A model generated the notes under the pieces. The model was not told the origin of the DNA. It searched no databases and saw nothing but the letters and a program-made list of their open reading frames with translations. Both the position numbers and the translations under genes were made by a program. A DNA stretch of 64,000 nucleotides from Fibrella aestuarina BUZ 2 (GTDB lineage Bacteria; Bacteroidota; Bacteroidia; Cytophagales; Spirosomataceae), in NCBI RefSeq assembly GCF_000331105.1, contig NC_020054.1, positions 3,204,981-3,268,980 of the forward strand, read 5' to 3'. The stretch's first letter is position 1. Each line of letters opens with the position of its first letter. This document shows, piece after piece, positions 1 to 8,608 of the stretch.

Positions 1-1
1 C

Positions 2-1036
2 ACGAGTTGTGCGCGCGTGGCCGACGTCAACGGCGATGGTAAACCCGATCTGTTTGTGGGCGGGCGAGTGGTGCCGGGCCGGTACCCGGAAGCCCCCCGG
101 TCGTATCTGCTCGTGAACGACGGGCGGGGTACGTTCACCGATCAGACAAGCCGGCTGGCTCCGACGCTGCAACAGATCGGGATGGTTAGCGATGCGGCCT
201 GGGCCGACCTCAATGGCGACCGAAAGCCAGAACTGATTCTGGTGGGGGAGTGGATGCCCGTGACGATACTGGGCTGGGCGGGTAATCAGCTGGCCGACCA
301 AACCGCCACGTACCTGCCTGAAAAACAAGCTGGTGGCTACCGCGGCTGGTGGAACAAACTGCTCGTGGATGATCTAAACGGAGACGGCCGCCCCGACATC
401 GTAGTGGGTGGGCAGGGCCTCAACACCCAATGCCGGGCCACCAACGACCAACCCGCCGAACTAGTCTACAAAGATTTCGACAACAACGGCAAAATCGACC
501 CCATCCTGACGCTGTTTGTGCAGGGCAAAAGCTACCCCCACGCCACCCGCGACGAACTGCTGGACCAACTGAGCATGCTGCGGGCCCGCTTCACCACCTA
601 CGATAGCTACGCCAACGCCACGCTGACCGACGTCTTTACCGCCGACGAACTACGCGACGCCGGACGACTGACCGCCAACGAGTTGAGAACGATCTGCCTG
701 ATGAGTTCGCCCGGCGCGAAGTGGCAGGAAAAACCACTGCCAACGGCTGCGCAACTGGCCCCGGTCTATACGATCACCCCGCTCGACTACGACCACGACG
801 GCCACCGCGATTTGCTGCTGTGCGGCAATACCACACAGGCCCGCCTGCGCTTTGGTCGGGCCGATGCCAACTATGGCGTGTTGTTGCGTAACGACGGAAA
901 AGGAAACTTCACAGCCATTCCGCAGAAACAGTCGGGCTTTCGGCTCACGGGCGACGTGCGCAGTGTCGTTGCCGTTGGCAATCAACTGTTGTTTGGCATC
1001 AACGGGCAGCCGGTACGGGCATATGGCAGTCGGTAA
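2..1036 (+). CDS. VCBS/FG-GAP repeat protein, C-terminal part (5' end outside window)
   Basis: The frame is open to the left edge, so only about the last 344 residues are present. Five Asp-rich calcium-loop motifs typical of FG-GAP/VCBS propellers are visible: DVNGDGKPDL, DLNGDRKPEL, DLNGDGRPDI, DFDNNGKIDP and DYDHDGHRDL. The intervening sequence resembles the C-terminal half of the large extracellular CRTAC1-like proteins of Bacteroidota, which often carry an ASPIC/UnbV domain; that domain is not visible in this part. Role unknown; probably exported, calcium-stabilised and involved in surface binding. The stop lies 8 bp from the end of the convergent XRE gene. Family call is firm, function is not. 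Confidence 0.8.
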   Translation, partial: TSCARVADVNGDGKPDLFVGGRVVPGRYPEAPRSYLLVNDGRGTFTDQTSRLAPTLQQIGMVSDAAWADLNGDRKPELILVGEWMPVTILGWAGNQLADQTATYLPEKQAGGYRGWWNKLLVDDLNGDGRPDIVVGGQGLNTQCRATNDQPAELVYKDFDNNGKIDPILTLFVQGKSYPHATRDELLDQLSMLRARFTTYDSYANATLTDVFTADELRDAGRLTANELRTICLMSSPGAKWQEKPLPTAAQLAPVYTITPLDYDHDGHRDLLLCGNTTQARLRFGRADANYGVLLRNDGKGNFTAIPQKQSGFRLTGDVRSVVAVGNQLLFGINGQPVRAYGSR

Positions 1037-1044
1037 GGGTGCGT

Positions 1045-1269
1045 TTAGGCTACTTTTTCTACCGCGTCAGGTACGTATTCGAGCAGGTCGCCGGGCTGGC
1101 AGTCGAGGGCCTGGCAGAGCGCTTCGAGGGTGCTGAACCGCACGGCTTTGGCCTTGCCGGTTTTCAGAATCGACAGGTTGGCCAGCGTCAGGTCGACTTT
1201 CTCGGCCAGTTCGGTGAGCGACATCTTGCGCCGCGCCATCATCACATCAACGTTCACAATGATCGGCAT
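1045..1269 (-). CDS. XRE/Cro-type helix-turn-helix regulator, 74 aa
   Basis: A minimal single-domain HTH protein. The helix-turn-helix spans about residues 17-60, with the motif MSLTELAEKVDLTLANLSILKTG broken here as MSLTELAEKV then DLTLANLSILKTG. The form is that of the small YozG-like regulators. These are frequently encoded next to DUF2975 membrane proteins, as here: the gene starts 4 bp after the DUF2975 stop and is the last gene of a three-gene minus-strand run. It probably controls that run. Length is normal for this subclass. Confidence 0.85.
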   Translation of the reverse strand: MPIIVNVDVMMARRKMSLTELAEKVDLTLANLSILKTGKAKAVRFSTLEALCQALDCQPGDLLEYVPDAVEKVA

Positions 1270-1273
1270 AGTG

Positions 1274-2332
1274 TCAGATGGTTAGTTCGCTTTCCTGTTG
1301 CAGTTGCGTGCCGTAGCGGAATACCTGTGCGAACGCGAGAAGAATCAGGCCTGCCCACAGCCACGACCAATAATCGGGCCCCGACCAAAGCCAGCCCTGA
1401 TATGATACAAACCCCTGCGTTTGCAAATAACGCAGGGCGAGAATCGGCTGAAAAATATCAACCCCGTTTTTGAGTACGAAAGCACCGATGAACAACCAAC
1501 CACTCTGTTGCACGCGCCGGGCTGTTCGTTCGCCAAAAAACTCCTCGTTAAGCAAATCGGCAAAGATTTCCCGGAACCACTGCGTAATGAGCATCAGCAT
1601 GGCCAAATAGAAGATTCCCCATATATGACTAATCAGGAGCAACGGCCCAACAAACGAATTTAGATCAGACCAGCGGTGAATGGAAGCCCGCAATACGTAA
1701 GGGAGGCGCTTGTCGAGATTCGGCTCCAGGTACGTATACGGTTGGTAGGTGAGGTTACGTCGCCACTGTTGGGGTGATTCGGGTAGGTAATGGCCTTTGG
1801 GCCAGACATCCCCATAAAGCGGCACGTTGACGCTTAAGGCAAACCCCGATGCGGTGACCGGCTGTAACAGCCAGCGGTCAGGCATGCGGATAATTGCCGC
1901 ATCCGGGTTAACGGCCAGAGCCGAGTCGATTTGCCGGGTCATTCGCTGCTGGTAAAGTAAGGCTTGCTGATGAGCCTCGTTAGGTATGTGGTCGGTCAGT
2001 GTGGGATGAAGTAGCCGCTGTAAGCTATCTAGTTGTAATCGGTCTACCAGCTGCAAATCGCCATCATAGTAACTCAGGAAGACACTGTCACGCGTGATTC
2101 GATGGATCAGCCCACCCTTCGAACTGATAACAGGAGTAGAAGACTCACTGCTCATGACAAACGGGTTAAGGGTCGTGTCGTAACGAACTCGCTGCTTATC
2201 GGGCGTGGCGTAGGTCTGCGCCGTGATCGTTAGCGGACCGGCGATGAAGGAAATAAAAAGAAGGGCGCCTTCCAGGTAAAGAAAAAACGTGCTGAGCAGG
2301 TAAAGCCAGCGTATAAGTCGGAGGTTTTTCAT
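1274..2332 (-). CDS. DUF2975 domain membrane protein, 352 aa
   Basis: A polytopic inner membrane protein. The DUF2975 region is in the C-terminal half, with the recognisable stretch FFGERTARRVQQSGW followed by hydrophobic helices. An N-terminal TM segment (about residues 9-32) is followed by a hydrophilic, probably periplasmic, region of about 180 residues, longer than usual for the family. The last 17-18 residues (AQVFRYGTQLQQESELTI) are nearly identical to those of the upstream paralogue at 2358-3083, which points to a tandem duplication. Function of the family is unknown; it typically pairs with a small XRE regulator, present just downstream. Confidence 0.8.
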   Translation of the reverse strand: MKNLRLIRWLYLLSTFFLYLEGALLFISFIAGPLTITAQTYATPDKQRVRYDTTLNPFVMSSESSTPVISSKGGLIHRITRDSVFLSYYDGDLQLVDRLQLDSLQRLLHPTLTDHIPNEAHQQALLYQQRMTRQIDSALAVNPDAAIIRMPDRWLLQPVTASGFALSVNVPLYGDVWPKGHYLPESPQQWRRNLTYQPYTYLEPNLDKRLPYVLRASIHRWSDLNSFVGPLLLISHIWGIFYLAMLMLITQWFREIFADLLNEEFFGERTARRVQQSGWLFIGAFVLKNGVDIFQPILALRYLQTQGFVSYQGWLWSGPDYWSWLWAGLILLAFAQVFRYGTQLQQESELTI

Positions 2333-2357
2333 GTAGGCTATGAACGCTGAGGACTGA

Positions 2358-3083
2358 TCAGATGGTTAGTTCGCTCTCCTGTCGCAATTGAGTGCCGTAG
2401 CGGAACACCTGCGCTAGCGCCAGGATGCATAGCCCCATCAGCGCGATTAGGCTCTCCAACGGTGGCGTGCCAATGTTCAGGTTGTAATTATCGGGCTGGC
2501 TTAGCCGATACCCGTACTGGTGCAGGTAAATGATGGCCCCTTTTTCGGTCAGCCACTTAGCTACCAGTACGCACACTGTATACACCAACATACACTGCCC
2601 AATGCGGATCAGGCGGGTGACCTGGACCTGATCAAAAATCTGGTTGCTGGCTATGTGCCGAAACAGTTTCATGAACAGGTAACTCAGGGTGAGGCTGAAC
2701 AAGAGCGTGAGCAGCATACTGAGCCCGGAACACCACAACAGCGAGGGGAGCTTGGCCAGATCGGTGGGACCATTCAGCGAAAGATTCAGCCAGAGCGTAT
2801 TCGTAGCGGGCTGGCTTCGACTCAGCGAGCCGGGTACGTCGAGCTTGAGGTCCAGCTTCGATGACTGCCAGTTGGTAAGCGCCCGGCTTTCCGAAGCGTC
2901 GGATACGTGGGTCGTTACGGGTTGGTTGAGCTGCGCCGAGATGTTCAGTTTGGCCGTTTCAGGCAAGCCTGTTACCAATACATAGGCCATGAAACCCAGG
3001 CAAAGGGTATACAGAAGGAGTTGTCCATAAAAAAGGCCCGTAAAAAGCCAGGACAGTAGGCGGGGGAGCGTTATCATTTTCAT
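2358..3083 (-). CDS. DUF2975 domain membrane protein, 241 aa
   Basis: A shorter paralogue of the 1274-2332 product and the first gene of the run. It has an N-terminal TM segment, a periplasmic stretch, and then TM helices with the DUF2975-type sequence SNQIFDQVQVTRLIRIGQC at about residues 141-159. It ends with AQVFRYGTQLRQESELTI, matching the neighbour at all but one position over 18 residues. The AT-rich upstream region has a TTATTG...CAATAA inverted repeat that could be an operator for the operon's XRE protein. Function unknown. Confidence 0.8.
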   Translation of the reverse strand: MKMITLPRLLSWLFTGLFYGQLLLYTLCLGFMAYVLVTGLPETAKLNISAQLNQPVTTHVSDASESRALTNWQSSKLDLKLDVPGSLSRSQPATNTLWLNLSLNGPTDLAKLPSLLWCSGLSMLLTLLFSLTLSYLFMKLFRHIASNQIFDQVQVTRLIRIGQCMLVYTVCVLVAKWLTEKGAIIYLHQYGYRLSQPDNYNLNIGTPPLESLIALMGLCILALAQVFRYGTQLRQESELTI

Positions 3084-3121
3084 TGAGTTTAGTCTTTACT
3101 TCGGTAAACATCAGTAAATAT

Positions 3122-3148
3122 TTATTGATAAACAATAAAAAATTATTG
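3122..3148. promoter_or_regulatory. Possible operator: TTATTG inverted repeat upstream of DUF2975 operon
   Basis: TTATTG (3122-3127) and CAATAA (3133-3138) form an inverted repeat with a 5-bp spacer, and a further TTATTG lies at 3143-3148. The site is about 40 bp upstream of the first DUF2975 start codon and between divergent genes. Binding by the XRE protein is only inferred from position. Confidence 0.3.
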
Positions 3149-3195
3149 ATAAGGGGAGACTTGAGGAGTTGTGAATCGCTTACCTAGTGTATGGA

Positions 3196-3226
3196 TTTGT
3201 ACTGCATTGGCATACGTGTAATTTTG
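3196..3226 (+). promoter_or_regulatory. Bacteroidota-type promoter for the phosphohexomutase gene
   Basis: TTTG at 3196-3199, a 19-bp spacer and TAATTTTG at 3219-3226 match the TTTG-N19-21-TAnnTTTG consensus described for Bacteroides primary-sigma promoters. It lies 20 bp before the ATG at 3246. This is the best match in the window to both promoter elements. Confidence 0.7.
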
Positions 3227-3245
3227 ACCAGCAAATTGTTTCTCT

Positions 3246-5006
3246 ATGACTACGCAAACCCTCGACGCCACCACCCAACAACAGGTTGACCAATGGCTGT
3301 CTGGCCCTTACGATGCCGACACCAAAGCCGCCATTCAGCAACTGATCGACAGCGGCAACACCACCGAACTGACCGACTCGTTTTATCGCACTCTCGAATT
3401 TGGTACGGGTGGGCTGCGCGGCGTCATTGGCGTTGGCTCCAACCGCATGAACCGCTACACGGTGGGCGCCGCCACGCAGGGCTACGCTAACTACCTGAAT
3501 AAGTCGTTCGCAGGCCAGGATATCAGCGTAGCCATTGCGCACGATAGCCGCCGGATGAGTCCCGAGTTTGCGCGCATCGCCGCCGACATTTTCTCGGCCA
3601 ACAACATCAAGGTATACCTGTTCTCAGACCTGCGCCCCACGCCCGAACTCTCGTTTGCGATTCGGCAACTGGGTTGTCAGGGTGGCGTCGTCGTGACGGC
3701 CTCGCACAATCCGCCCGAATACAACGGCTATAAAGTATACTGGAACGACGGTTCGCAGGTGGTAGCCCCGCACGACAAAAACATTGTGGACGAGGTGAGC
3801 GCCATCAGCAGCGTCGACGACATTAAGTTTGAGGGCGTAGCCGACAAGATCAAGCTGATCGACGAAGAGATCGACGCACCGTACATCGAGCGGATCAAAT
3901 CGAATGCGGTGAATCCCGACGTAATTGCCCGGCAGGCTAACCTGAACATTGTCTTCACGCCCATTCACGGTACGGGGATTACGCTGGTGCCGCGCGCGCT
4001 GGAAGCCATCGGCTTTACCAACGTGAGCGTGGTGGAAGCACAGGCCACCCCCGATGGTAACTTCCCGACGGTGAAGTCGCCGAACCCAGAGGAAAAAGCC
4101 GCCATGCAGATGGCGCTCGATCAGGCCAAATACCAGAATGCCGACCTGATTATCGCCACCGACCCCGACGCCGACCGCGTGGGTGCGGGGGCGCGGAACC
4201 ACCACGGCGAGTTTGAGTTGCTCAACGGCAACCAGATGGCCAGTCTGATTATCTATTACCTGCTGCGCGCCTGGAAAGAAACCGGCAAGCTGACCGGCAA
4301 CGAATTCGTCGCCAAAACCATCGTCACGACGGACCTGATCGACCGGCTGTGCGAGCAGTATGGCGTTACCTGCTACAATACCTTGACGGGCTTCAAATAC
4401 ATCGCGCAGGTGATTCGCGAACTAGAAGGCAAGGAGCAGTTTATTGGTGGCGGCGAAGAAAGCTACGGCTACCTGATCGGTGATTTTGTCCGCGACAAAG
4501 ACGCCATCGCGTCGTGCGCCATGATCGCCGAACTGACGGCCTACGCCAAAGATCAGGGCCTGAGCCTGTTCGATCTGCTGATGGAGATGTACCAGCAAAC
4601 GGGCTTCTTCTACGAAGCGCTGGTGTCGTTGACTAAAAAAGGCAAAGCCGGTGCCGAAGAAATTCAGCAGATGATGGCCGATTTTCGGGCCAACCCGCCG
4701 AAGGAAATCGCCGGTTCGCCGGTCGTGCGCGTCGATGACTACAAAGCCCTGACCACGCTCGACATGGCGTCGGGACAGACCACCGCCATCGAAGCGGGTA
4801 AGATGGGTATTGAAGCCTCGAACGTGCTGCAATTCTTCACTGCCGACGGTACGAAGGTATCGGCCCGCCCATCGGGCACCGAGCCGAAAATCAAATTCTA
4901 CGTCAGTGTGAACGAGCCACTGCCAAGTGCCGAGGCCTTTGACGATACCTACGCCGCCCTGAAAGCAAAAGTGCAGCGCGTAACCGACGAACTGAACCTG
5001 AAATAG
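3246..5006 (+). CDS. pgcA: Phospho-sugar mutase (phosphoglucomutase/phosphomannomutase family)
   Basis: A cytoplasmic alpha-D-phosphohexomutase of 586 aa that interconverts hexose 1- and 6-phosphates. All four family signatures are present in order: phosphoserine loop VVTASHNPPEYNGYK (catalytic Ser153), metal-binding DPDADRVG (about residue 305), sugar-binding GGGEESYGY (about 400) and phosphate-binding RPSGTEPKIKFY near the C terminus. The length and the N-terminal sequence FGTGGLRG are those of the PGM2/PgcA subgroup rather than the shorter ManB/GlmM enzymes. Substrate preference (glucose versus mannose) cannot be decided by reading. Monocistronic: own promoter and a terminator at 5026-5063. 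Confidence 0.92.
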   Translation: MTTQTLDATTQQQVDQWLSGPYDADTKAAIQQLIDSGNTTELTDSFYRTLEFGTGGLRGVIGVGSNRMNRYTVGAATQGYANYLNKSFAGQDISVAIAHDSRRMSPEFARIAADIFSANNIKVYLFSDLRPTPELSFAIRQLGCQGGVVVTASHNPPEYNGYKVYWNDGSQVVAPHDKNIVDEVSAISSVDDIKFEGVADKIKLIDEEIDAPYIERIKSNAVNPDVIARQANLNIVFTPIHGTGITLVPRALEAIGFTNVSVVEAQATPDGNFPTVKSPNPEEKAAMQMALDQAKYQNADLIIATDPDADRVGAGARNHHGEFELLNGNQMASLIIYYLLRAWKETGKLTGNEFVAKTIVTTDLIDRLCEQYGVTCYNTLTGFKYIAQVIRELEGKEQFIGGGEESYGYLIGDFVRDKDAIASCAMIAELTAYAKDQGLSLFDLLMEMYQQTGFFYEALVSLTKKGKAGAEEIQQMMADFRANPPKEIAGSPVVRVDDYKALTTLDMASGQTTAIEAGKMGIEASNVLQFFTADGTKVSARPSGTEPKIKFYVSVNEPLPSAEAFDDTYAALKAKVQRVTDELNLK

Positions 5007-5025
5007 CCGAAGGTTCTCAATGAAT

Positions 5026-5063
5026 CAGAAAGGGCAGCTCCTCGGGGTTGCCCTTTCTGGTTG
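5026..5063 (+). terminator. Hairpin terminator after the phosphohexomutase gene
   Basis: CAGAAAGGGCA (5026-5036) pairs perfectly with TGCCCTTTCTG (5049-5059), an 11-bp stem about 20 bp after the stop codon. There is no long T run, so termination strength is uncertain. Confidence 0.6.
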
Positions 5064-5067
5064 ATCA

Positions 5068-5077
5068 GGTACGTACC
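5068..5077. repeat. GGTACGTACC palindrome, copy 1 of the over-represented motif
   Basis: One of six perfect 10-mer palindromes in the window. The heptamer GGTACGT/ACGTACC occurs roughly 80 times by visual count against about 8 expected. This copy is intergenic, preceded by TGATCA. Confidence 0.8.
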
Positions 5078-5153
5078 CCCGCCAGCATGCTCCCTTTAGG
5101 TGGTCCGGCATTCCGGCGGGGGAAACCCGCAACCAACATAACTGTACGCTATT

Positions 5154-5495
5154 ATGACGTCGCTCTATATCATGGCTGCCATTTACATCGTAGCTGGCCT
5201 GCTGCATTTTATTCGGCCCAGAACGTACCTGGCGATCATGCCGCCGTACCTGCCTGCGCATAAGGCGCTGGTGTTCTGGAGCGGCGTGGCCGAACTGGCG
5301 CTGGGGCTGGCCCTGCTGCTGCCCGCGCTACGTACCTGGGCGGCGTGGGGCATCATTGCGTTGCTGATTGCGGTTTTTCCCGCTAATGTCTACATGGCAA
5401 CGGGCGAAAAATTCCAGAAAATACCGGCCTGGGTACGTTGGGGCCGGCTTCCGTTGCAGGCCGTGTTGATCTGGTGGGCGTATCAGTATACCTGA
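5154..5495 (+). CDS. DoxX-like membrane protein, 113 aa
   Basis: A four-helix membrane protein. Its first helix ends in LLHFIRPRTYLAIMP, and it carries the typical FWSGVAELALGLALLL second helix and the NVYMATG loop of the DoxX/DoxD-like family. It is short but complete for that family. Physiological role is unknown; the family name comes from a thiosulfate:quinone oxidoreductase subunit, but small members are not known to share that activity. It is followed 55 bp later by an unrelated gene on the same strand. Confidence 0.75.
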   Translation: MTSLYIMAAIYIVAGLLHFIRPRTYLAIMPPYLPAHKALVFWSGVAELALGLALLLPALRTWAAWGIIALLIAVFPANVYMATGEKFQKIPAWVRWGRLPLQAVLIWWAYQYT

Positions 5496-5550
5496 GGCGC
5501 GCCAACATTCCGGCCCGATGGCAGTTAGTTGGTTGATAAACAATCCCTTC

Positions 5551-6162
5551 ATGAGCTACCTACGAATGGCCCTATGCACCCTGGCAGCAACGTTGGCCGG
5601 GCGAGCAACCCACGCACAAACCCCCACGGCGCTCCCCGCCGATCGGCTGGCGTTTAGTCAGCAACGCTACAATCACACGCGCACGTTGGGACTCTCGCTG
5701 GGCGGCTACGCGCTGGCTAACATGGCCGTGAGTGGCCTCGCGATCGGGCAGGCCGAGGGTGAAGCGAAGTATTTTCATCAGATGAATCTGTACTGGAATG
5801 CCGTGAATCTGGGTATCGCCGGGGTGGGGCTGCTGGGCTTGCGTAAGCAACACCCCGACACCGAAACGCTGGGCAAGGCGGTGCAGAAACACGAGGCCAT
5901 GAAACGCACCCTGCTCTTCAACGCGGGGCTCGACGTGGCCTATATCGCGGGTGGGCTGTACCTGACCGAGCGGGCCAATTCGCGCCCCGACCAGGCCGAT
6001 AAGCTGCGGGGCTACGGAAAAGCCGTGATGGTGCAGGGGGCGTTCCTGCTGGCTTTCGACGTGGTCAACTACTTCATTTTCAAGAAACGTGGCGATCCTC
6101 AGCAGATTCAGCTCATCGGGCAGTCGCCGCTCGGAATGGGGGTCGTGGTTCCGATTCGGTAA
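5551..6162 (+). CDS. DUF6992-like membrane-associated protein, 203 aa
   Basis: I place the start at the internal ATG (5551) because MSYLRMALCTLAATLAG ending in ATHAQ is a clean signal peptide; an in-frame ATG at 5518 would add 11 residues in front of it. The mature protein has hydrophobic segments (GLSLGGYALANMAVSGLAIG, NAVNLGIAGVGLLGL, GAFLLAFDVVNYFIF), so it is probably an integral envelope protein. It resembles the Bacteroidota family DUF6992 from memory; no function is known. No motif suggesting catalysis is visible. Confidence 0.6.
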   Translation: MSYLRMALCTLAATLAGRATHAQTPTALPADRLAFSQQRYNHTRTLGLSLGGYALANMAVSGLAIGQAEGEAKYFHQMNLYWNAVNLGIAGVGLLGLRKQHPDTETLGKAVQKHEAMKRTLLFNAGLDVAYIAGGLYLTERANSRPDQADKLRGYGKAVMVQGAFLLAFDVVNYFIFKKRGDPQQIQLIGQSPLGMGVVVPIR

Positions 6163-6207
6163 TCCGGCTGTTAACTTCGCCCCAAATTCTAGCTACCTCC
6201 TTCATCA

Positions 6208-6726
6208 ATGCCGCAACCCAAACGCGCCAGTGAATCGCACACCATCATGACCGAGATGGTGCTGCCCAACGATACCAATACGCTCAACAACCTGATGGGT
6301 GGCCGACTGCTTCATTTTATGGACATTGTCGCCGCCATCGCCGCCCAGAAGCACTCCAACCGGATCGTCGTTACGGCCTCGGTCGATAATGTGTCCTTTG
6401 CCGAACCCATCAAACTGGGCAACATCGTGACGATGAAAGCGCAGGTGACGCGGGCCTTCAACTCATCGATGGAGGTATTTATCGAAGTGTGGGCCGAAGA
6501 CATTCCGGCGGGCATCCGGGTGAGTACCAACAGCGCGTATTACACCTTTGTGGCCGTCGATCAGAGTGGGCGGCCTATCGAAGTGCCTCCCGTCATTGCC
6601 GAAACCGACGACGAAAAAGCTCGGTATGAATCGGCCCTCCGCCGCCGCCAACTGCGCCTCGTGCTGGCCGGCCGCATGAAACCCCAGGAAGCCACCGAAC
6701 TGCGTGCGCTACTAGTAGGGGAATAG
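6208..6726 (+). CDS. Acyl-CoA thioesterase, hotdog fold
   Basis: A 172-aa YciA/BFIT-type single hotdog-domain thioesterase, predicted to hydrolyse acyl-CoA to free fatty acid and CoA in the cytoplasm. The signature is N-terminal: VLPNDTNTLNNLMGGRLLHFMD (residues about 18-39, read in two parts), with the catalytic-region Asn and Asp, followed by AAIAAQKHSN and the VDNVSFAEPIKLG strand. Length matches the short bacterial forms. It ends just before a repeated AGTCTGGAAAGT element and faces a convergent exonuclease gene. Confidence 0.88.
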   Translation: MPQPKRASESHTIMTEMVLPNDTNTLNNLMGGRLLHFMDIVAAIAAQKHSNRIVVTASVDNVSFAEPIKLGNIVTMKAQVTRAFNSSMEVFIEVWAEDIPAGIRVSTNSAYYTFVAVDQSGRPIEVPPVIAETDDEKARYESALRRRQLRLVLAGRMKPQEATELRALLVGE

Positions 6727-6823
6727 AGTCTGGAAAGTTGAAGCGAAAAGAAGTCCAGAGTCTGGAAAGTAGTTCTGGTGTTGCTGACGCATGACACGTA
6801 ACAGAAACAGACTTTCCAGACTA
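6726..6823. repeat. Intergenic element with repeated AGTCTGGAAAGT and its inverted copy
   Basis: AGTCTGGAAAGT occurs twice in direct orientation (from about 6727 and 6759) and once inverted as ACTTTCCAGACT (about 6811-6822), between two convergent genes. A hairpin is possible and may end transcription from both sides. A related GTCTGGA hairpin lies at 59949-60017. Confidence 0.5.
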
Positions 6824-7432
6824 TACCGTAAATCCATCCCCCAGTTTGAAAATGGCTTTGAGGCATTGGGCCGTCAGGACGGCGTCTTCAAGGGCGTTGT
6901 GGAACGAATCTTCGCGCTCGAAACCGAAATGGGCGGCGATGGCTTTCAGGCTCAGGCCCTTGGGGGTGGGTTTGCCGTTCTTGCGCAGCACCCGGAACAC
7001 AAAGTAACTCAGCGTGTGCAGATCGACGAGGGTGCGTGAAAACGGCCACTTCATCTTCTCGTTGAGGTAGGCCTCCTTCAGGAAATTGATGTCGTGCATG
7101 ACGCTTTGGCCGCAGATCACTACGTCGCGCAGGAAGGGCGTCTTGTCGAGTTGATTGGGCGGCACGCGGATGTTGAGTTGTTCGCATATCCAGTTTTCCA
7201 GCGCGGGCAACACGTCGTAGATCATGGGCGCATCGTCGAGGTCGGCGAGCGAGAGGTTGTGCACCTGCTCGGCCGAGGCCGTGAACGCCTCCTCATTTTC
7301 GGGGTAAACGTTGGTGAGGTATTGACCCTTCTCGCGCCAATCGTCGTCGAATAGCACGGCCCCCAACTGGATAATCTCATTGTAGCCCGGATCGGGCCCC
7401 GACATTTCAAGGTCTAATACTAGAAAAGGCAT
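6821..7432 (-). CDS. 3'-5' exonuclease, DnaQ-like (DEDDh)
   Basis: A 203-aa stand-alone exonuclease domain. The Exo I motif LDLEMSGPD gives Asp7 and Glu9; an Exo II-type Asp is in VMHDINFLKEA (about residue 113); and the Exo III motif HNALEDAVLTAQ supplies the late His and Asp. The tail is short, with no polymerase or helicase fusion, so it resembles free-standing DNA or oligoribonucleotide exonucleases rather than a pol III alpha subunit. Natural substrate cannot be told from sequence. The gene is monocistronic on the minus strand. Confidence 0.85.
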   Translation of the reverse strand: MPFLVLDLEMSGPDPGYNEIIQLGAVLFDDDWREKGQYLTNVYPENEEAFTASAEQVHNLSLADLDDAPMIYDVLPALENWICEQLNIRVPPNQLDKTPFLRDVVICGQSVMHDINFLKEAYLNEKMKWPFSRTLVDLHTLSYFVFRVLRKNGKPTPKGLSLKAIAAHFGFEREDSFHNALEDAVLTAQCLKAIFKLGDGFTV

Positions 7433-7584
7433 TGGTTAATGGGTTGGCTACAGCCTTGGTGCTGAGCAAATAGAGAGAATGCTTATCTAACAAAAATAAG
7501 CGAAGCACGGAGTTATGCGAACTTTTCGACTTTACAATTCATTTGTATGTACAAGTATAGTCGACCAACAAACCATAGTTAACC

Positions 7585-8469
7585 ATGCATTACGTAGTTA
7601 CCGGCTCTCTGGGCCACACGGGCAAACCCATTACTGAAGGGCTGTTAAAAGCAGGCCACACCGTTACGGTGATCACGAGCAAAGCCGAAACGGCGGCTAA
7701 AATCGAGGCGCTGGGCGCTACGGCGGCCGTTGGCAACCTGGAAGACGACGCCTTCGTGACCGGCGCGTTCGCCAACGCCGACGCCGTTTACCTGATGATT
7801 CCGCCGAAGTGGGACATGCCCAACTGGCGCGCTTACCAGAACAAAGTGGCCGATCATTACATCGCCGCGATCCGGGCCAACGACATCCGGTTTGTCGTGT
7901 TGCTGAGCAGCGTGGGTGCCCACAAAGGCAGCGGTACCGGCCCCGTCGACGGGCTGTATGACATGGAGCAAAAGCTCAAAACCGTCGAGGGGCTGAACGT
8001 GAAAGTGCTGCGCCCGTCGTATTTCATGCAGAACCTGTTCAGCATGGCGGGGATGGTGAAAGGCATGGGCATTATGGGTAGCAATTTTGGCGACGGTCCC
8101 GTTGTACTCGTGCATACCGACGACATCGCCGAAGCCGCCTTGCAGGAACTGCTGAACCTTGACTTCACCGGCATTCAGGTACGTTACGTAGCGGGCGACG
8201 AACGCACAGGCGCCGAGATTGCCCGCGTGCTGGGCGAAGCCGTCGGGAAGCCCGAAACCCCCTGGGTGGTGTTCAGCGATGAGCAGAACAAGCAGGGTAT
8301 GTTGCAGGCTGGCCTCAGCGAGGAAGTGGCGACCAACTACACCGAAATGGGCGCGTCGATGCGGGATGGCTCGATGCAGGCCGATTACCTGGCTAACCGC
8401 CCTGCCCTGAGCAAAACCAAGCTGGAAGACTTCGCCAAAAACGAGTTCGCGCCTGCTTTCAACGCCTGA
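7585..8469 (+). CDS. NmrA-like NAD(P)-binding oxidoreductase/regulator
   Basis: A 294-aa atypical short-chain dehydrogenase fold. The N-terminal dinucleotide loop is VVTGSLGHTGKPI, then VYLMIPP, LLSSVGAHKG and LRPSYFMQN follow in the order seen in NmrA/YtfG-type proteins. The usual catalytic YxxxK is absent, so it may sense NAD(P) or reduce quinones like the QorB group. A clear intergenic region precedes it and a weak hairpin with a T tract follows. Substrate unknown. Confidence 0.8.
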   Translation: MHYVVTGSLGHTGKPITEGLLKAGHTVTVITSKAETAAKIEALGATAAVGNLEDDAFVTGAFANADAVYLMIPPKWDMPNWRAYQNKVADHYIAAIRANDIRFVVLLSSVGAHKGSGTGPVDGLYDMEQKLKTVEGLNVKVLRPSYFMQNLFSMAGMVKGMGIMGSNFGDGPVVLVHTDDIAEAALQELLNLDFTGIQVRYVAGDERTGAEIARVLGEAVGKPETPWVVFSDEQNKQGMLQAGLSEEVATNYTEMGASMRDGSMQADYLANRPALSKTKLEDFAKNEFAPAFNA

Positions 8470-8493
8470 TAAATACGGCTCTTCTGGTTGTCA

Positions 8494-8503
8494 GGTACGT
8501 ACC
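8494..8503. repeat. GGTACGTACC palindrome, copy 2
   Basis: Intergenic copy, 24 bp after the NmrA-like stop codon and just before the hairpin at 8509-8532. Context TCAGGTACGTACC fits the extended consensus. Confidence 0.8.
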
Positions 8504-8508
8504 GGACG

Positions 8509-8532
8509 GGTGGAAACCACCAGCTTTTTTTT
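8509..8532 (+). terminator. Weak hairpin with T tract after the NmrA-like gene
   Basis: GGTGG-AAA-CCACC followed two bases later by eight T residues. The stem is only 5 bp, so this is a tentative intrinsic terminator. Confidence 0.45.
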
Positions 8533-8608
8533 GCGCCTGATCAGACCCCTGACATACTGTTGTCAAGGTGGTAAAAGACTTTTGTCGGGTAATCAACTAG
8601 ATTGACTC

